Shown here: one piece after another, positions 41,309-48,835 of the stretch | Layout of the letters: every line of letters starts with the position of its first letter | Numbering within the stretch: the first letter of the stretch is position 1 | From: an uncultured Prevotella sp. | GTDB taxonomy: Bacteria; Bacteroidota; Bacteroidia; Bacteroidales; Bacteroidaceae | NCBI GenBank assembly: GCA_944319945.1 | Contig: CALUFN010000016.1 | Span: forward strand, 1-48,835 | Direction: 5' to 3' | Length of the DNA stretch: 48,835 nucleotides | Notes under the pieces: generated by a model | Databases searched by the model: none | What the model was told of the DNA's origin: nothing | The model's input: only the letters and a program-made list of their open reading frames with translations | Translations under genes and position numbers: made by a program

Positions 41309-44300
41309 TTAAAAACCTAATTGCAAACCGAATGAAACCGATGTTGCCAACGGATAATTCCAATCCGGATTCTCCGGGTCCGAACATGTAAGGCTGCTGC
41401 TCTTTATCGTAAGCAAGTTCTGCCCTGACAGGTAAACACGGGCGCTCGTCATCTTGAGCTTCGACAAGAACTTTGCCGGCAGCGTGTAGCCGATTTGCAG
41501 AGTACGCAATTTCAAGTAAGATCCGTTCTCCACGAAATAGCTTGAAGCGCGTCCCTCGTCACCGTTGTTGATGGTGGTAAGCCTCGGAATGTCTGAACTT
41601 GTGTTGTTCGTATTCCATGCGTCAAGCAGACGGTTACCCTTGTTCGAGCCCACATCGGTGACCGACCAGAAGTCGGTTTGGAACTTTTGGTTGTTGTAAA
41701 CGTCCTTGTCGCATACGCCCTGCCAAAACATCGACAGGTCAAAACCCTTGTAGCTGAGGGCTATATTAACACCGTAAGAGAACTTTGGCACGGGATTGTA
41801 TATCCAGTCTTGGTCGTCGGCGTTGATTATTCCGTTGTTGTCGATATCCTTGTATTTAAGTCCTCCGACGCGGGCGTTGGTCTGTCCCGAAGCGTCAACT
41901 TCCTCTTGACTTTGGAAAAGCCCTTCAACCACGTACCCGACGATTGAGCCATAAGGCTCGCCAGACTGTACGAGATTCTCCTTAGACGTATGAGCGTAAG
42001 ATCCGGTAGCCACTGACGGCAGGTATGTAACCTTGTTCCGATAGAAATCCGCATTGGCGTTGATGTCTATCCCGAGACCGTTGGCGAAGTTCTTGCGGTA
42101 TCCCAACATGAATTCCATACCCCAGTTGCGCAGCGAAGCGCCGTTCATCCAGCTGGCACCGCCCTCGCCTTTGGTGCCGATATAGGCAGGATTGATGAGC
42201 ATGTCGTCAACATCCTTGATGTACCAGTCGATAGATCCGTAGAGATTATTACGGAAAAGCGTGAAGTCCGTACCTACGTTGTACTGCGTGGCTGCCTCCC
42301 ATTTAAGGAAAGGATTAGGCAACTGAGTCGCACGGTAACCTGAGGGGAACGTGCCGGAACCTTGCAAATACAGGTCATAAGCGGTCGAAGTAACACGGTC
42401 GAGACCATAGTCTACGACGTAAAGGCCGAATTGTGCGTTGTTGTCGATGGCCTGGTTACCGGTCTTACCCCATGAGGCGCGTATTTTCCAGTCGTTGAGC
42501 CAATCGGCCTCGATTAGCTTTGACACGCGGACACCGAGCGTAGCGGCGGGGAAAGTACCCCAACGGTGATCCTTGCCGAAGCGTGACGAACCGTCATGAC
42601 GTATCGTGAACGAAGCGAGGATGAAATCGTCGTAGTTGTAATCTACCTTGCCGAAGAACGAGGCGAGACGGTAACCAACCTTTGCGCCGGTAACGCGGGC
42701 TGTGCCGGTGGCGGCGTTCGGCCACATGTAATCAGGCGTCTCAATGGCGTAACCCTCGTTGTATCCGGACCAGTCGATAGAGCTTTGCTTTGACAACTCG
42801 GCTCCGAGGAGCACCTGGAAGTCGTGTTTCTCGGCTATGTTGAAACCGTATGTAGCCGTATTCGACCAAGTCCAGTTCATGTCATTCTTATTAGAAAGCG
42901 TTGTGCTGGCAATGTTGTTGTTGACAATATCCGAGTGAAACGTATGGTTCATCGACTGTATGAACGACGTATAGAAGTCGATGCCGAAGCTCGAACGCAG
43001 CGTAAGGTTCTTTATAGGAGTCAGCTCGACGTATGCGTTGCCGAAAAGTCGCCAGTAATCAAGATGGTTGTCTTTGTTCATATACATCTCGCGCAAGGGG
43101 TTCTGACGGTCGGGCATGCTGCCTACGGGGCCTCCGAACGTCTCGCCGTCAATCTCGTAGACGGGCACTATTGGAGACATCTTAAGCGCGTTCTCCATCG
43201 GAGCGCTGTCAACTTGCTTCGACCAGGTGAGCGTGAAGTTCTCGCCTACCTTCAACATCTTGTTCACGTTGTAAGAAGTGTTGATTCGGGCGGAAATGTT
43301 CTCAAACGAAGAATACTTCAATATACCCTCGTTCTTCTTGTAGCCGAGCGAGAAGAGAGCTGAATATTTGTCGGTCGCATTAGACAAAGACAGGTCGTAA
43401 TTCTGCGAGAAACCGGTGCGTGAAATCTCGTCGAGCCAGTCAGTGTCGGAGTATCTCATTGTCTTGTCGGCATTGATAAATCCGTCATAACGCCCGTTAA
43501 CGGTGTAATTTACATACTGCGACGTAGCCGGATTCCATACGGTGATCGGCGTTCCGACGGCGGCATTAAGGTCAAGTCCGTAGTTTGCGGCATAAGTCAC
43601 GGGGTCTATACCGTCGTTCATGGCGGCCTGCGCCATTGCCGTGGCGTATTCAGAAGAGTTGCACAGCTTCATGAGCGACTGCGAAGTGTAGAACGACGCG
43701 GTAAGGTTGGCCGAGAAGTCCACTTTCAGTTTGCCGCCTTTCTTGCCCTGTTTCGTCGTGATGATTATCACGCCGTTAGCCGCACGCGAACCGTAGATAG
43801 AGGCAGAGGCCGCGTCTTTCAGCACCTGCATCGACTCGATGTCGTTAGTGTTGAGCGAGTTAAGCGCCGCCGTCGTAGGTACGCCGTCGATGATGAAAAG
43901 CGGGTCTTGCGACGAATTTATCGAGCCTACGCCGCGTATGCGCACCGTACCCGTGCCGATAGGCGAGCCGTTGCCCGTCACCGTCATACCGGGCACTCGG
44001 CCTTGCAGGGCACGCATGGGGTCAGGGTCCGGGCTTGTTTTCAGCTCATCGGTGGAAACCACCGCCACCGAGCCCGTCAGGTCGGCTTTCCTTTGCGTGG
44101 TGTAGCCCGTCACGACAAGCTCGTCAAGCAGGGCGTTGTCCTCCTGCAAAGTGACGCTTACATTGGGGCCGGCTGTCACTACGGCCGTCTTATACCCTAT
44201 ATAGGTAACCCGCAACTTAGCCCCCTGCGGAGCCTTAAACTTAAAATTACCGTCAAAATCGGTAACGGTGGCATTCTTCGTGCCTTCTTCCGTCACCGTA

Positions 44301-44431
44301 GCACCGATGACTGGTTCGCCGTTTTCGTCTTTAACGTTACCGCCCACGTCGACAGGCTGCTGGGCGAAAGCGACAAAGCCGAAAGCCGTAAATACTGCGC
44401 TTAGCAGCATCCGCTTAATGCTTTTAATCAT
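41309..44431 (-). CDS. susC: SusC/RagA TonB-dependent outer-membrane transporter
   Basis: Imports oligosaccharides through the outer membrane using TonB energy. The 1040-residue protein has a signal peptide (MIKSIKRMLLSAVFTAFGFV...AFAQQ), a carboxypeptidase-regulatory-like domain (VGGNVKDENGEPVIGATV), the TonB-box region DELVVTGYTTQRKADLTGSV, a plug with ALQGRVPGMTV and VRIRGVGSINSSQDPLFIID, LKDAASASIYGSRAANGVII, and a barrel ending ATSVSFGLQLGF with terminal Phe. There is no N-terminal extension of the anti-sigma (FecR-interacting) kind. The first gene of its transcription unit, with a promoter at 44476-44483 and array R7 upstream. Confidence 0.96.
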   Translation of the reverse strand: MIKSIKRMLLSAVFTAFGFVAFAQQPVDVGGNVKDENGEPVIGATVTEEGTKNATVTDFDGNFKFKAPQGAKLRVTYIGYKTAVVTAGPNVSVTLQEDNALLDELVVTGYTTQRKADLTGSVAVVSTDELKTSPDPDPMRALQGRVPGMTVTGNGSPIGTGTVRIRGVGSINSSQDPLFIIDGVPTTAALNSLNTNDIESMQVLKDAASASIYGSRAANGVIIITTKQGKKGGKLKVDFSANLTASFYTSQSLMKLCNSSEYATAMAQAAMNDGIDPVTYAANYGLDLNAAVGTPITVWNPATSQYVNYTVNGRYDGFINADKTMRYSDTDWLDEISRTGFSQNYDLSLSNATDKYSALFSLGYKKNEGILKYSSFENISARINTSYNVNKMLKVGENFTLTWSKQVDSAPMENALKMSPIVPVYEIDGETFGGPVGSMPDRQNPLREMYMNKDNHLDYWRLFGNAYVELTPIKNLTLRSSFGIDFYTSFIQSMNHTFHSDIVNNNIASTTLSNKNDMNWTWSNTATYGFNIAEKHDFQVLLGAELSKQSSIDWSGYNEGYAIETPDYMWPNAATGTARVTGAKVGYRLASFFGKVDYNYDDFILASFTIRHDGSSRFGKDHRWGTFPAATLGVRVSKLIEADWLNDWKIRASWGKTGNQAIDNNAQFGLYVVDYGLDRVTSTAYDLYLQGSGTFPSGYRATQLPNPFLKWEAATQYNVGTDFTLFRNNLYGSIDWYIKDVDDMLINPAYIGTKGEGGASWMNGASLRNWGMEFMLGYRKNFANGLGIDINANADFYRNKVTYLPSVATGSYAHTSKENLVQSGEPYGSIVGYVVEGLFQSQEEVDASGQTNARVGGLKYKDIDNNGIINADDQDWIYNPVPKFSYGVNIALSYKGFDLSMFWQGVCDKDVYNNQKFQTDFWSVTDVGSNKGNRLLDAWNTNNTSSDIPRLTTINNGDEGRASSYFVENGSYLKLRTLQIGYTLPAKFLSKLKMTSARVYLSGQNLLTIKSSSLTCSDPENPDWNYPLATSVSFGLQLGF

Positions 44432-44475
44432 AATACATGTGTTTTGGTTAGTAAACTTTCTTGTTTTCGATGCCG

Positions 44476-44483
44476 CAAAATTA
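44476..44483 (-). promoter_or_regulatory. Promoter for susC-susD
   Basis: The minus strand reads TAATTTTG followed by C, about 45 bases before the start codon. The -33 area is not clear, as expected of a promoter that needs an activator. Confidence 0.55.
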
Positions 44484-44541
44484 ATCTAACTACATACACG
44501 CACATGTCAATATCGTTTCAATTACTGTTAAATAACGTACA

Positions 44542-44556
44542 TGTAACATATTTACA
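44542..44556. promoter_or_regulatory. Possible operator upstream of susC
   Basis: TGTAACATATTTACA is a 15-base dyad (TGTAA/TTACA around CATAT) about 60 bases upstream of the susC -7 box, the right distance for an activator site. A nearby ACGTACATGTAAC repeats part of it. Single occurrence, so a guess. Confidence 0.25.
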
Positions 44557-44596
44557 TCATTTTGTACGATATCTCACAGCCGACGGATGGAAATCC

Positions 44597-44677
44597 AAAA
44601 GGCCGCCTTTCAGCCTGCAAAAGGTTACCTTTTACACACTGAAAGGTAACCTTTTGCAGGCTGAAAGGCGGCCTTTT
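44597..44677. repeat. 22-nt dyad array R7 (4 units, perfect 37-bp inverted repeat)
   Basis: Cores GGCCGCC (44601), GGTTACC (44623), GGTAACC (44645) and GGCGGCC (44667) are exactly 22 nt apart. 44596-44632 and 44642-44678 are perfect inverted copies of 37 bases around a 9-base centre, so inner units pair with inner and outer with outer, although their cores differ. To the right, 44687-44707 on the minus strand reads TGGTAATCAGCGTGTTATCA, like the flank at R1. It lies 103 bases after the GH36 stop and about 165 bases upstream of susC. Confidence 0.93.
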
Positions 44678-44780
44678 GCGGCATTGTTGATAACACGCTG
44701 ATTACCAGCATATTTGCGTTCCTGCATCATTTAGTCCGCAGGATACCTACGCCTTGCCGCTGAAAGGCTCGCCGCCGCCC

Positions 44781-46973
44781 CTACTCCAACACTATGACGC
44801 GGCTCTGCATGTCGGCGAAACCGAACACGTCGAGGCCTACTTTCATAAGATAGTCGCCCGTAAAGCTCTTGCCGTCGGCCTTAAGATTCGACTTCGTGCC
44901 GGGCATCAGGTTAACCTCCCTCACGGTGTAGGTCTTGTCAGGGTCGAGCCCTTGCAGCTTAACGGGCGTCAGCTTCTCCTGATAGCGCGGATGAATGTCG
45001 TAAGCGAAGAGCACGGCTCGACTGCGGTCTTGCGACACATAGTTTACGGCCATGTGGTTGCCGTCGTAGGGCGACACCAAGCGATACTGCTCGCCGTCCA
45101 TCGTCACAGGCTCAAGTCGCTTCCACGTGGCCACGGCTTGGCGGCAGAACTCCAACTCCTCGGCCGTAAGCGACTGCAGGCCTATGTCGAATCCGAGCTT
45201 ACACATCGACGCGACGTCGGTGCGGAACTTCACCGAAGCCGTCTTGTCCCAATTTGTTACATGGGCGCACATGGCCTTTGCGGGGAACACCTGCGAGAAG
45301 CCCCACTGTATGTAGAGGCGCTCTACGGGGTCGGTGTCGTCGCTGCACCAAAACTCGGTGAAGTATTTCAACGCCTCGTAGTCGCACCGCGCGCCGCCGC
45401 CCGAGCAGAGCATCATGGGCACTTGGGGGTATTTTTCGGCCACGCGGCGCATCACGTTGTACACTCCGCGCACATGATCGATGTACAGCTGCCCCTGATT
45501 CTCCTTCAGGTAAGGCGAATATATGTTGGTTATCGGGCTGTTGCAGTCCCACTTGAAGTAGGCTATACCGGGATTGTCGGCCAGCAGGCGGTCAACCACG
45601 CCGAACACATAGTCCTGCACCTCGGGGTTGCTCAAGTCCAAGACCAGCTGGTTGCGGTAGTAGTACGTCTCGCGGTTGGGGTAATGTATGGCCCAGTCGG
45701 GATGCTTCTCGAACAGCTCGCTCTTCGGGTTGATCATCTCAGGCTCTATCCACAAGCCGAACTTTACGCCCGCCTCGTCGGCGGCTTTAGTAAGTGCGGC
45801 TATTCCTCCGGGCAGCTTCGAGGCGTTCACCTCCCAATCGCCCAAGCCCGCCTTGTCGTCGTTGCGCGGATGCTTGTTGCCGAACCATCCGTCGTCGAGC
45901 AGGAACATGTCCACGCCTAAGTCCTTAGCCTCTTTCATTAGGGCGGCCAGCTTCTCTTGGTCGAAGTCGAACCCGGTGTTCTCCCAGTTGTTGAGCAGGG
46001 TCATACGAGTGCCCATTCCGTCTTTCAACTGATACTTACGGGCCCAAGCCTGCAGGTTGCGGCTGCCCTGCCCCGCCCCGCGACTGCTCATCGTAAAGAT
46101 AAATTCGGGCGTTGTGAACACTTCGCCTTTCTTCAACTTATAGGCCGAGGCGTAGGAGTTTATGGCCGGGATGACGCGCAGGTTGCCTACGTTGTCCACC
46201 TCGAAGGTGAAGCTGAAGTTACCCGTCCAGCCTATCGTACCGGTCACTACGCGGCCCGTCGCCTCCTTAGCCGGGCCGTCAAGCCCGAGCAGGAAGAAGG
46301 GTTGCATGTGCATGGCGGCACGACTGCCGAGCTTGGTGTCGAGCACCTTCTTGCCGGGCAGCAGCTTCTGGGTGCCCATCTGGGCCTCCTTTGCCCAGTC
46401 GCTGCTGAACTCCGTGAGGTAATACTCAGGCTCGTTGAAGTAAAGCATGGTAGAGGCGTAGCGGTTGAGCGTAACCTCGCCGCGCTCGTCGTGGCGTATC
46501 TCGCTCCAAGTTTTGATGACGTTCTCACGCTCGTATGCCACGTAGTGGAGCGTCACTTCCAGCGGATACTTGTCGTCGCGCAGGCGTATGTCGGTCTGCG
46601 TACCGCCGTTTACGGCCTTCACCGCAGACGACTCATAATATAAATAGGTGGAAGGGTTGCCGTCGGCATGGGTCACCGATATGGCAGGCTCGAAAAAGTC
46701 TTCGTTGCCCGAGCCTGAATACACCTCCCAGCCGCGCTCCGACACAGAGCCGTCAGACGCCGCATGTACGCGCCAGTCGAGGTTGGAGAGGTCGCCCTCG
46801 TGCCTCAACCTGTCGCCGAAATACACTTGGTAGAGCCGGCCGTTGGTGCCAACCTGCAACACGAGGTCGGTCTCCGCCGTCGAGATTCTTATGTTCTTAG
46901 GCTCGGCCGAGCCCTGGGCTGCCGAGCCGGCGGCTGCCGCCGCCATCACTATCGACATCACGATGTTTTTCAT
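44781..46973 (-). CDS. GH36 alpha-galactosidase
   Basis: Releases terminal alpha-galactose, for example from raffinose or melibiose. The 730-residue exported protein has a signal peptide (MKNIVMSIVMAAAAAGSAAQ), an N-terminal beta-supersandwich to about residue 320, then a TIM barrel with LNNWENTGFDFDQEKL, FLLDDGWFGNKHPRNDDKAG, FGLWIEPEMINPKSEL, the nucleophile Asp476 in YFKWDCNSPI and the acid/base Asp545 in CSDDTDPVER. The positions and spacing match well-studied GH36 enzymes of similar length. It follows a GH32 gene by 21 bases, so both are co-expressed. Confidence 0.95.
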   Translation of the reverse strand: MKNIVMSIVMAAAAAGSAAQGSAEPKNIRISTAETDLVLQVGTNGRLYQVYFGDRLRHEGDLSNLDWRVHAASDGSVSERGWEVYSGSGNEDFFEPAISVTHADGNPSTYLYYESSAVKAVNGGTQTDIRLRDDKYPLEVTLHYVAYERENVIKTWSEIRHDERGEVTLNRYASTMLYFNEPEYYLTEFSSDWAKEAQMGTQKLLPGKKVLDTKLGSRAAMHMQPFFLLGLDGPAKEATGRVVTGTIGWTGNFSFTFEVDNVGNLRVIPAINSYASAYKLKKGEVFTTPEFIFTMSSRGAGQGSRNLQAWARKYQLKDGMGTRMTLLNNWENTGFDFDQEKLAALMKEAKDLGVDMFLLDDGWFGNKHPRNDDKAGLGDWEVNASKLPGGIAALTKAADEAGVKFGLWIEPEMINPKSELFEKHPDWAIHYPNRETYYYRNQLVLDLSNPEVQDYVFGVVDRLLADNPGIAYFKWDCNSPITNIYSPYLKENQGQLYIDHVRGVYNVMRRVAEKYPQVPMMLCSGGGARCDYEALKYFTEFWCSDDTDPVERLYIQWGFSQVFPAKAMCAHVTNWDKTASVKFRTDVASMCKLGFDIGLQSLTAEELEFCRQAVATWKRLEPVTMDGEQYRLVSPYDGNHMAVNYVSQDRSRAVLFAYDIHPRYQEKLTPVKLQGLDPDKTYTVREVNLMPGTKSNLKADGKSFTGDYLMKVGLDVFGFADMQSRVIVLE

Positions 46974-46994
46974 ATTCTTATAGGTATTAAGTTG

Positions 46995-48835
46995 TTACAA
47001 GCCTAACTTATACGTCTTAAGGTCCTTAACCTGAGTCTCTCCGCCTTCGCTGTAAAGGGTAAGGGTGTTGTACGGCTCGGTGGGGAACACGAGATTGGTC
47101 ATCGCGATGCGGCCTCCGTCTACGAAGATCTCAACCGAGCACTTGTCTACGAACACGTCCAAGCGGTACTCCTTGCCGTCGCAGAGTGAGAGAGGGGCCC
47201 ACGTGCCGAGGGCGAAATCGTTCTTATAGTTCACGGAGAGGTGCTTACGGTGGTCGTCGGTCTCCTTTGCGTGTACGTCGTAGTTGCCCCACTTGGTCAG
47301 GTCGGTGATGCCGCTCTCGGTACGGTCCATTACAAGACGGTTGTTCATAGCGTCGAAGTAGATCTTCACTTTCTCTCCCTTAGCGTTTGAGAGCTCAAAG
47401 CCTGACGTCTTGGCTTGCCCCGGAGCTACGGTCATCGTCAATTCGTAGGCACCGTCGTTGGCCTTGAGTATCGGGTCGAAGTCACGCCGTCCGCTTACCG
47501 TAACGTCGCCTATAAGGGTGCTGTCCTTGCGCAGGCAGGCAGCTTCCTTCACTACGTTGGCGGCCACGTAGGTCTGCCCGTCCTTAGTGTAAAGCGACAG
47601 TTCGCGCGGCAGTCCGTTGGCTCCGCGATACTGGCGTATGGGCGTTATGTTGGCATACTGCCAGTTGCTCATCCATGGTATGGCTATGGTGCGGTCGCCG
47701 GTGTTGGATATGCAGACGGCGGCATAGTGGTCCTTGCCGTAGTCAAGCCACTTTACGACATCGGGCTTGGTTTCGCATGTGAACTTCTCTCCGTCGAAAT
47801 CGCCCACGAAATACTCCGTAGCACTACCTCCGAACATGCAGCCCGGGTTGATGTTGACTATCATCACCCACTTCATGTTGCCCTTGTCGCCATCCACGGG
47901 CATCTGCACGAAGTCGGGACACTCGAACTGGTTGGGCTGTGCGCCGTAACCCTTGCCGAATGCGCTCATGTAAGTCCACTGCTTAAGGTCGTGCGACGAG
48001 TAGAAGCGCATCTCCTTGTCGGCTGATACTATCATTATCCACTTCTTGTCGGGGGCATACCAGAACACCTTCGGGTCGCGGAAATCCTTAAGGCCGTCGA
48101 AAGGCTTCAGCACGGGATTCTTGTCATACTTGGTGTACGTGCGGCCGTTGTCTGTGCTGTAGGCCATGCTCTGTATCTGGCCGAACTCGTCGCTCGCCGA
48201 TGTGTACAGTGCTATGAGGGCGTTCTTGCCGTAGCCTGCGGTGTTGTCCTTGTCAACCACCGTACTGCCCGAGAATATGTGGCCGAGCGAGTCGCGGCCT
48301 ATGGCCGGGGCGAGATGCTGCCAGTGTATGAGGTCGCGGCTTACCGAGTGGCCCCAGTGCATGTTGCCCCACTTCGAGCCGTAGGGATTGTGCTGGAAAT
48401 ACAGATGATACTCGCCGTCCTTATACACCATGCCGTTGGGGTCGTTCATCCAGCCGTAGAGCGGCGTGTGGTGGTACAGAGGGCGGTAATAGTCGGTATT
48501 GGTAGTGTCGAAGGTGTCGCTCAAGCTCATCTTAGCCCAGCACTGCGCCGAGGCCGGTGCGCGGCGTATGGTGACGGTCTTTGTGCCCTCCGGTATGGGG
48601 AACGGCACGTAATAGTCGGTGTTGTTGACGGCTAAGCGCACGTCCATGGCCACCTCGCCGGGCTTCAATGGGTCGGCGTTGACCTTAGCCTCGCCCTCAA
48701 GCTCCTCTATCGGGAGGATGAGATACTTCGACGGTTTGCCGATATGTACTACCGTGAGCGTGTCGCCGTGATGCTCGAACGTCAATCCCTCGGGCTGTTG
48801 CGCTTTAGCGTTGACGGCAGTAAAAGCAATTGCCG
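46995..48835 (-). CDS. GH32 fructan hydrolase / invertase, 5' end outside the window
   Basis: A second GH32 enzyme, at least 613 residues. The frame is open to the right edge; the first visible residues AIAFTAVNAKAQQPEG are the end of a signal peptide, so the start lies a few codons beyond the window and a TTG at 48785 is not the start. Motifs: YGWMNDPNG, FRDPKVFWYAPDKKW and FECPDFVQMP, all three catalytic residues intact, and the beta-sandwich VDKCSVEIFVDGGRIAMTN. It is clearly a paralogue of the GH32 at 37469 but differs throughout, so the two probably have different linkage or chain-length preference. Confidence 0.94.
   Translation of the reverse strand, partial: AIAFTAVNAKAQQPEGLTFEHHGDTLTVVHIGKPSKYLILPIEELEGEAKVNADPLKPGEVAMDVRLAVNNTDYYVPFPIPEGTKTVTIRRAPASAQCWAKMSLSDTFDTTNTDYYRPLYHHTPLYGWMNDPNGMVYKDGEYHLYFQHNPYGSKWGNMHWGHSVSRDLIHWQHLAPAIGRDSLGHIFSGSTVVDKDNTAGYGKNALIALYTSASDEFGQIQSMAYSTDNGRTYTKYDKNPVLKPFDGLKDFRDPKVFWYAPDKKWIMIVSADKEMRFYSSHDLKQWTYMSAFGKGYGAQPNQFECPDFVQMPVDGDKGNMKWVMIVNINPGCMFGGSATEYFVGDFDGEKFTCETKPDVVKWLDYGKDHYAAVCISNTGDRTIAIPWMSNWQYANITPIRQYRGANGLPRELSLYTKDGQTYVAANVVKEAACLRKDSTLIGDVTVSGRRDFDPILKANDGAYELTMTVAPGQAKTSGFELSNAKGEKVKIYFDAMNNRLVMDRTESGITDLTKWGNYDVHAKETDDHRKHLSVNYKNDFALGTWAPLSLCDGKEYRLDVFVDKCSVEIFVDGGRIAMTNLVFPTEPYNTLTLYSEGGETQVKDLKTYKLGL

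Larger units (their letters stand above)
44432..44780. other. Gene-free interval between the GH36 gene and susC
   Basis: It holds the susC promoter, the possible operator and array R7. A plus-strand open frame at 44444-44701 translates the array and is not a gene. Confidence 0.7.

Noticed and set aside
576-44677. 22-nt arrays as CRISPR
   Set aside because: The repeat period is too short, there are no unique spacers of 30 or so bases, units are degenerate dyads and no cas genes are present.
576-44677. 22-nt arrays as plain intrinsic terminators
   Set aside because: Most lie 40-290 bases from the nearest gene end, two lie in divergent regions without any gene end, and the exact 22-nt phase of 3-4 units is not needed for termination. 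R3 may partly act as one.
44754-45920. 388-codon open frame opposite the GH36 gene
   Set aside because: Shadow frame without domain content; the GH36 catalytic residues are all on the minus strand.
48731-48785. TTG at 48785 as start of the right-most GH32
   Set aside because: The frame stays open to the window edge with a signal-peptide end (NAKAQQPEG) before it, so the real start is outside the window.

Overview
The window reads as chromosomal DNA of a member of the order Bacteroidales, most likely Prevotellaceae. The reasons are the many -7 promoter boxes of the Bacteroidota type TAnnTTTG (17 exact ones listed, usually followed by C), the near absence of strong Shine-Dalgarno sequences, a SusC/SusD pair, PorQ, the ExbB-X-ExbD-ExbD cluster and a PafA-type phosphatase. 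The genus is inference. No prophage, transposase, integrase, CRISPR array or rRNA was seen.

Layout. 1-350 is the start of a DUF362-type lipoprotein, cut by the window edge. 693-4230 (-) is rsfS-ftsH-cdsA with a possible leader ORF. 4406-4476 is tRNA-Gln. 5005-7455 (+) is a four-domain CoA-disulfide reductase/rhodanese/TusA/DsrE fusion. 7576-10285 (-) is the lutABC lactate operon. 10554-12305 (-) is porQ-cmk. 12465-15780 (+) holds a TonB-like protein, a polyprenyl synthase, an unknown protein and a TatD DNase. tRNA-Ser then leads directly into exbB-X-exbD-exbD (16017-18459), followed by an Lrp/AsnC regulator and a TlpA-like thioredoxin lipoprotein candidate. 20354-23259 (-) is an RNA methyltransferase, thyA and folA. 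23486-24253 (+) is a small outer-membrane protein. 24378-28015 (-) is a 36-residue membrane peptide gene, dnaG and cardiolipin synthase. 28848-30949 (+) is a META-domain lipoprotein and a PafA-like phosphatase. 31046-33650 (-) is a flippase-like membrane protein and an M20 dipeptidase. 34133-35032 (+) is YitT. 35131-48835 (-) is a fructan/sucrose-type polysaccharide utilisation locus: GH32 (5' end outside the window), GH36 alpha-galactosidase, SusC, SusD, GH32, an MFS sugar porter and a PfkB fructokinase. Together these could import fructan or raffinose-family oligosaccharides, cleave them in the periplasm, and bring in and phosphorylate the released fructose.

The most unusual content is between the genes. 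Seven intergenic arrays (about one per 7 kb) are built from units with an AAAAGG-NNN-CCTTTT dyad repeated at exactly 22-nt intervals. Neighbouring units are often reverse complements of each other, so the arrays fold into long hairpins; the array at 44597 is a perfect 37-bp inverted repeat. All seven lie upstream of a gene start and none lies between convergent genes. A second, separate layer consists of AT-rich hairpins in several sequence families (TTAAGAGTTAAGAA, AGAGTGAAGAATCC, ATGCATAATGCAT, GAATTTAAAGAAGTTA). They sit mostly at gene ends, and in one case such a repeat encodes the C-terminal tail of a membrane protein. I do not know of a functional description of the 22-nt arrays; they are my main candidate for an undescribed system.
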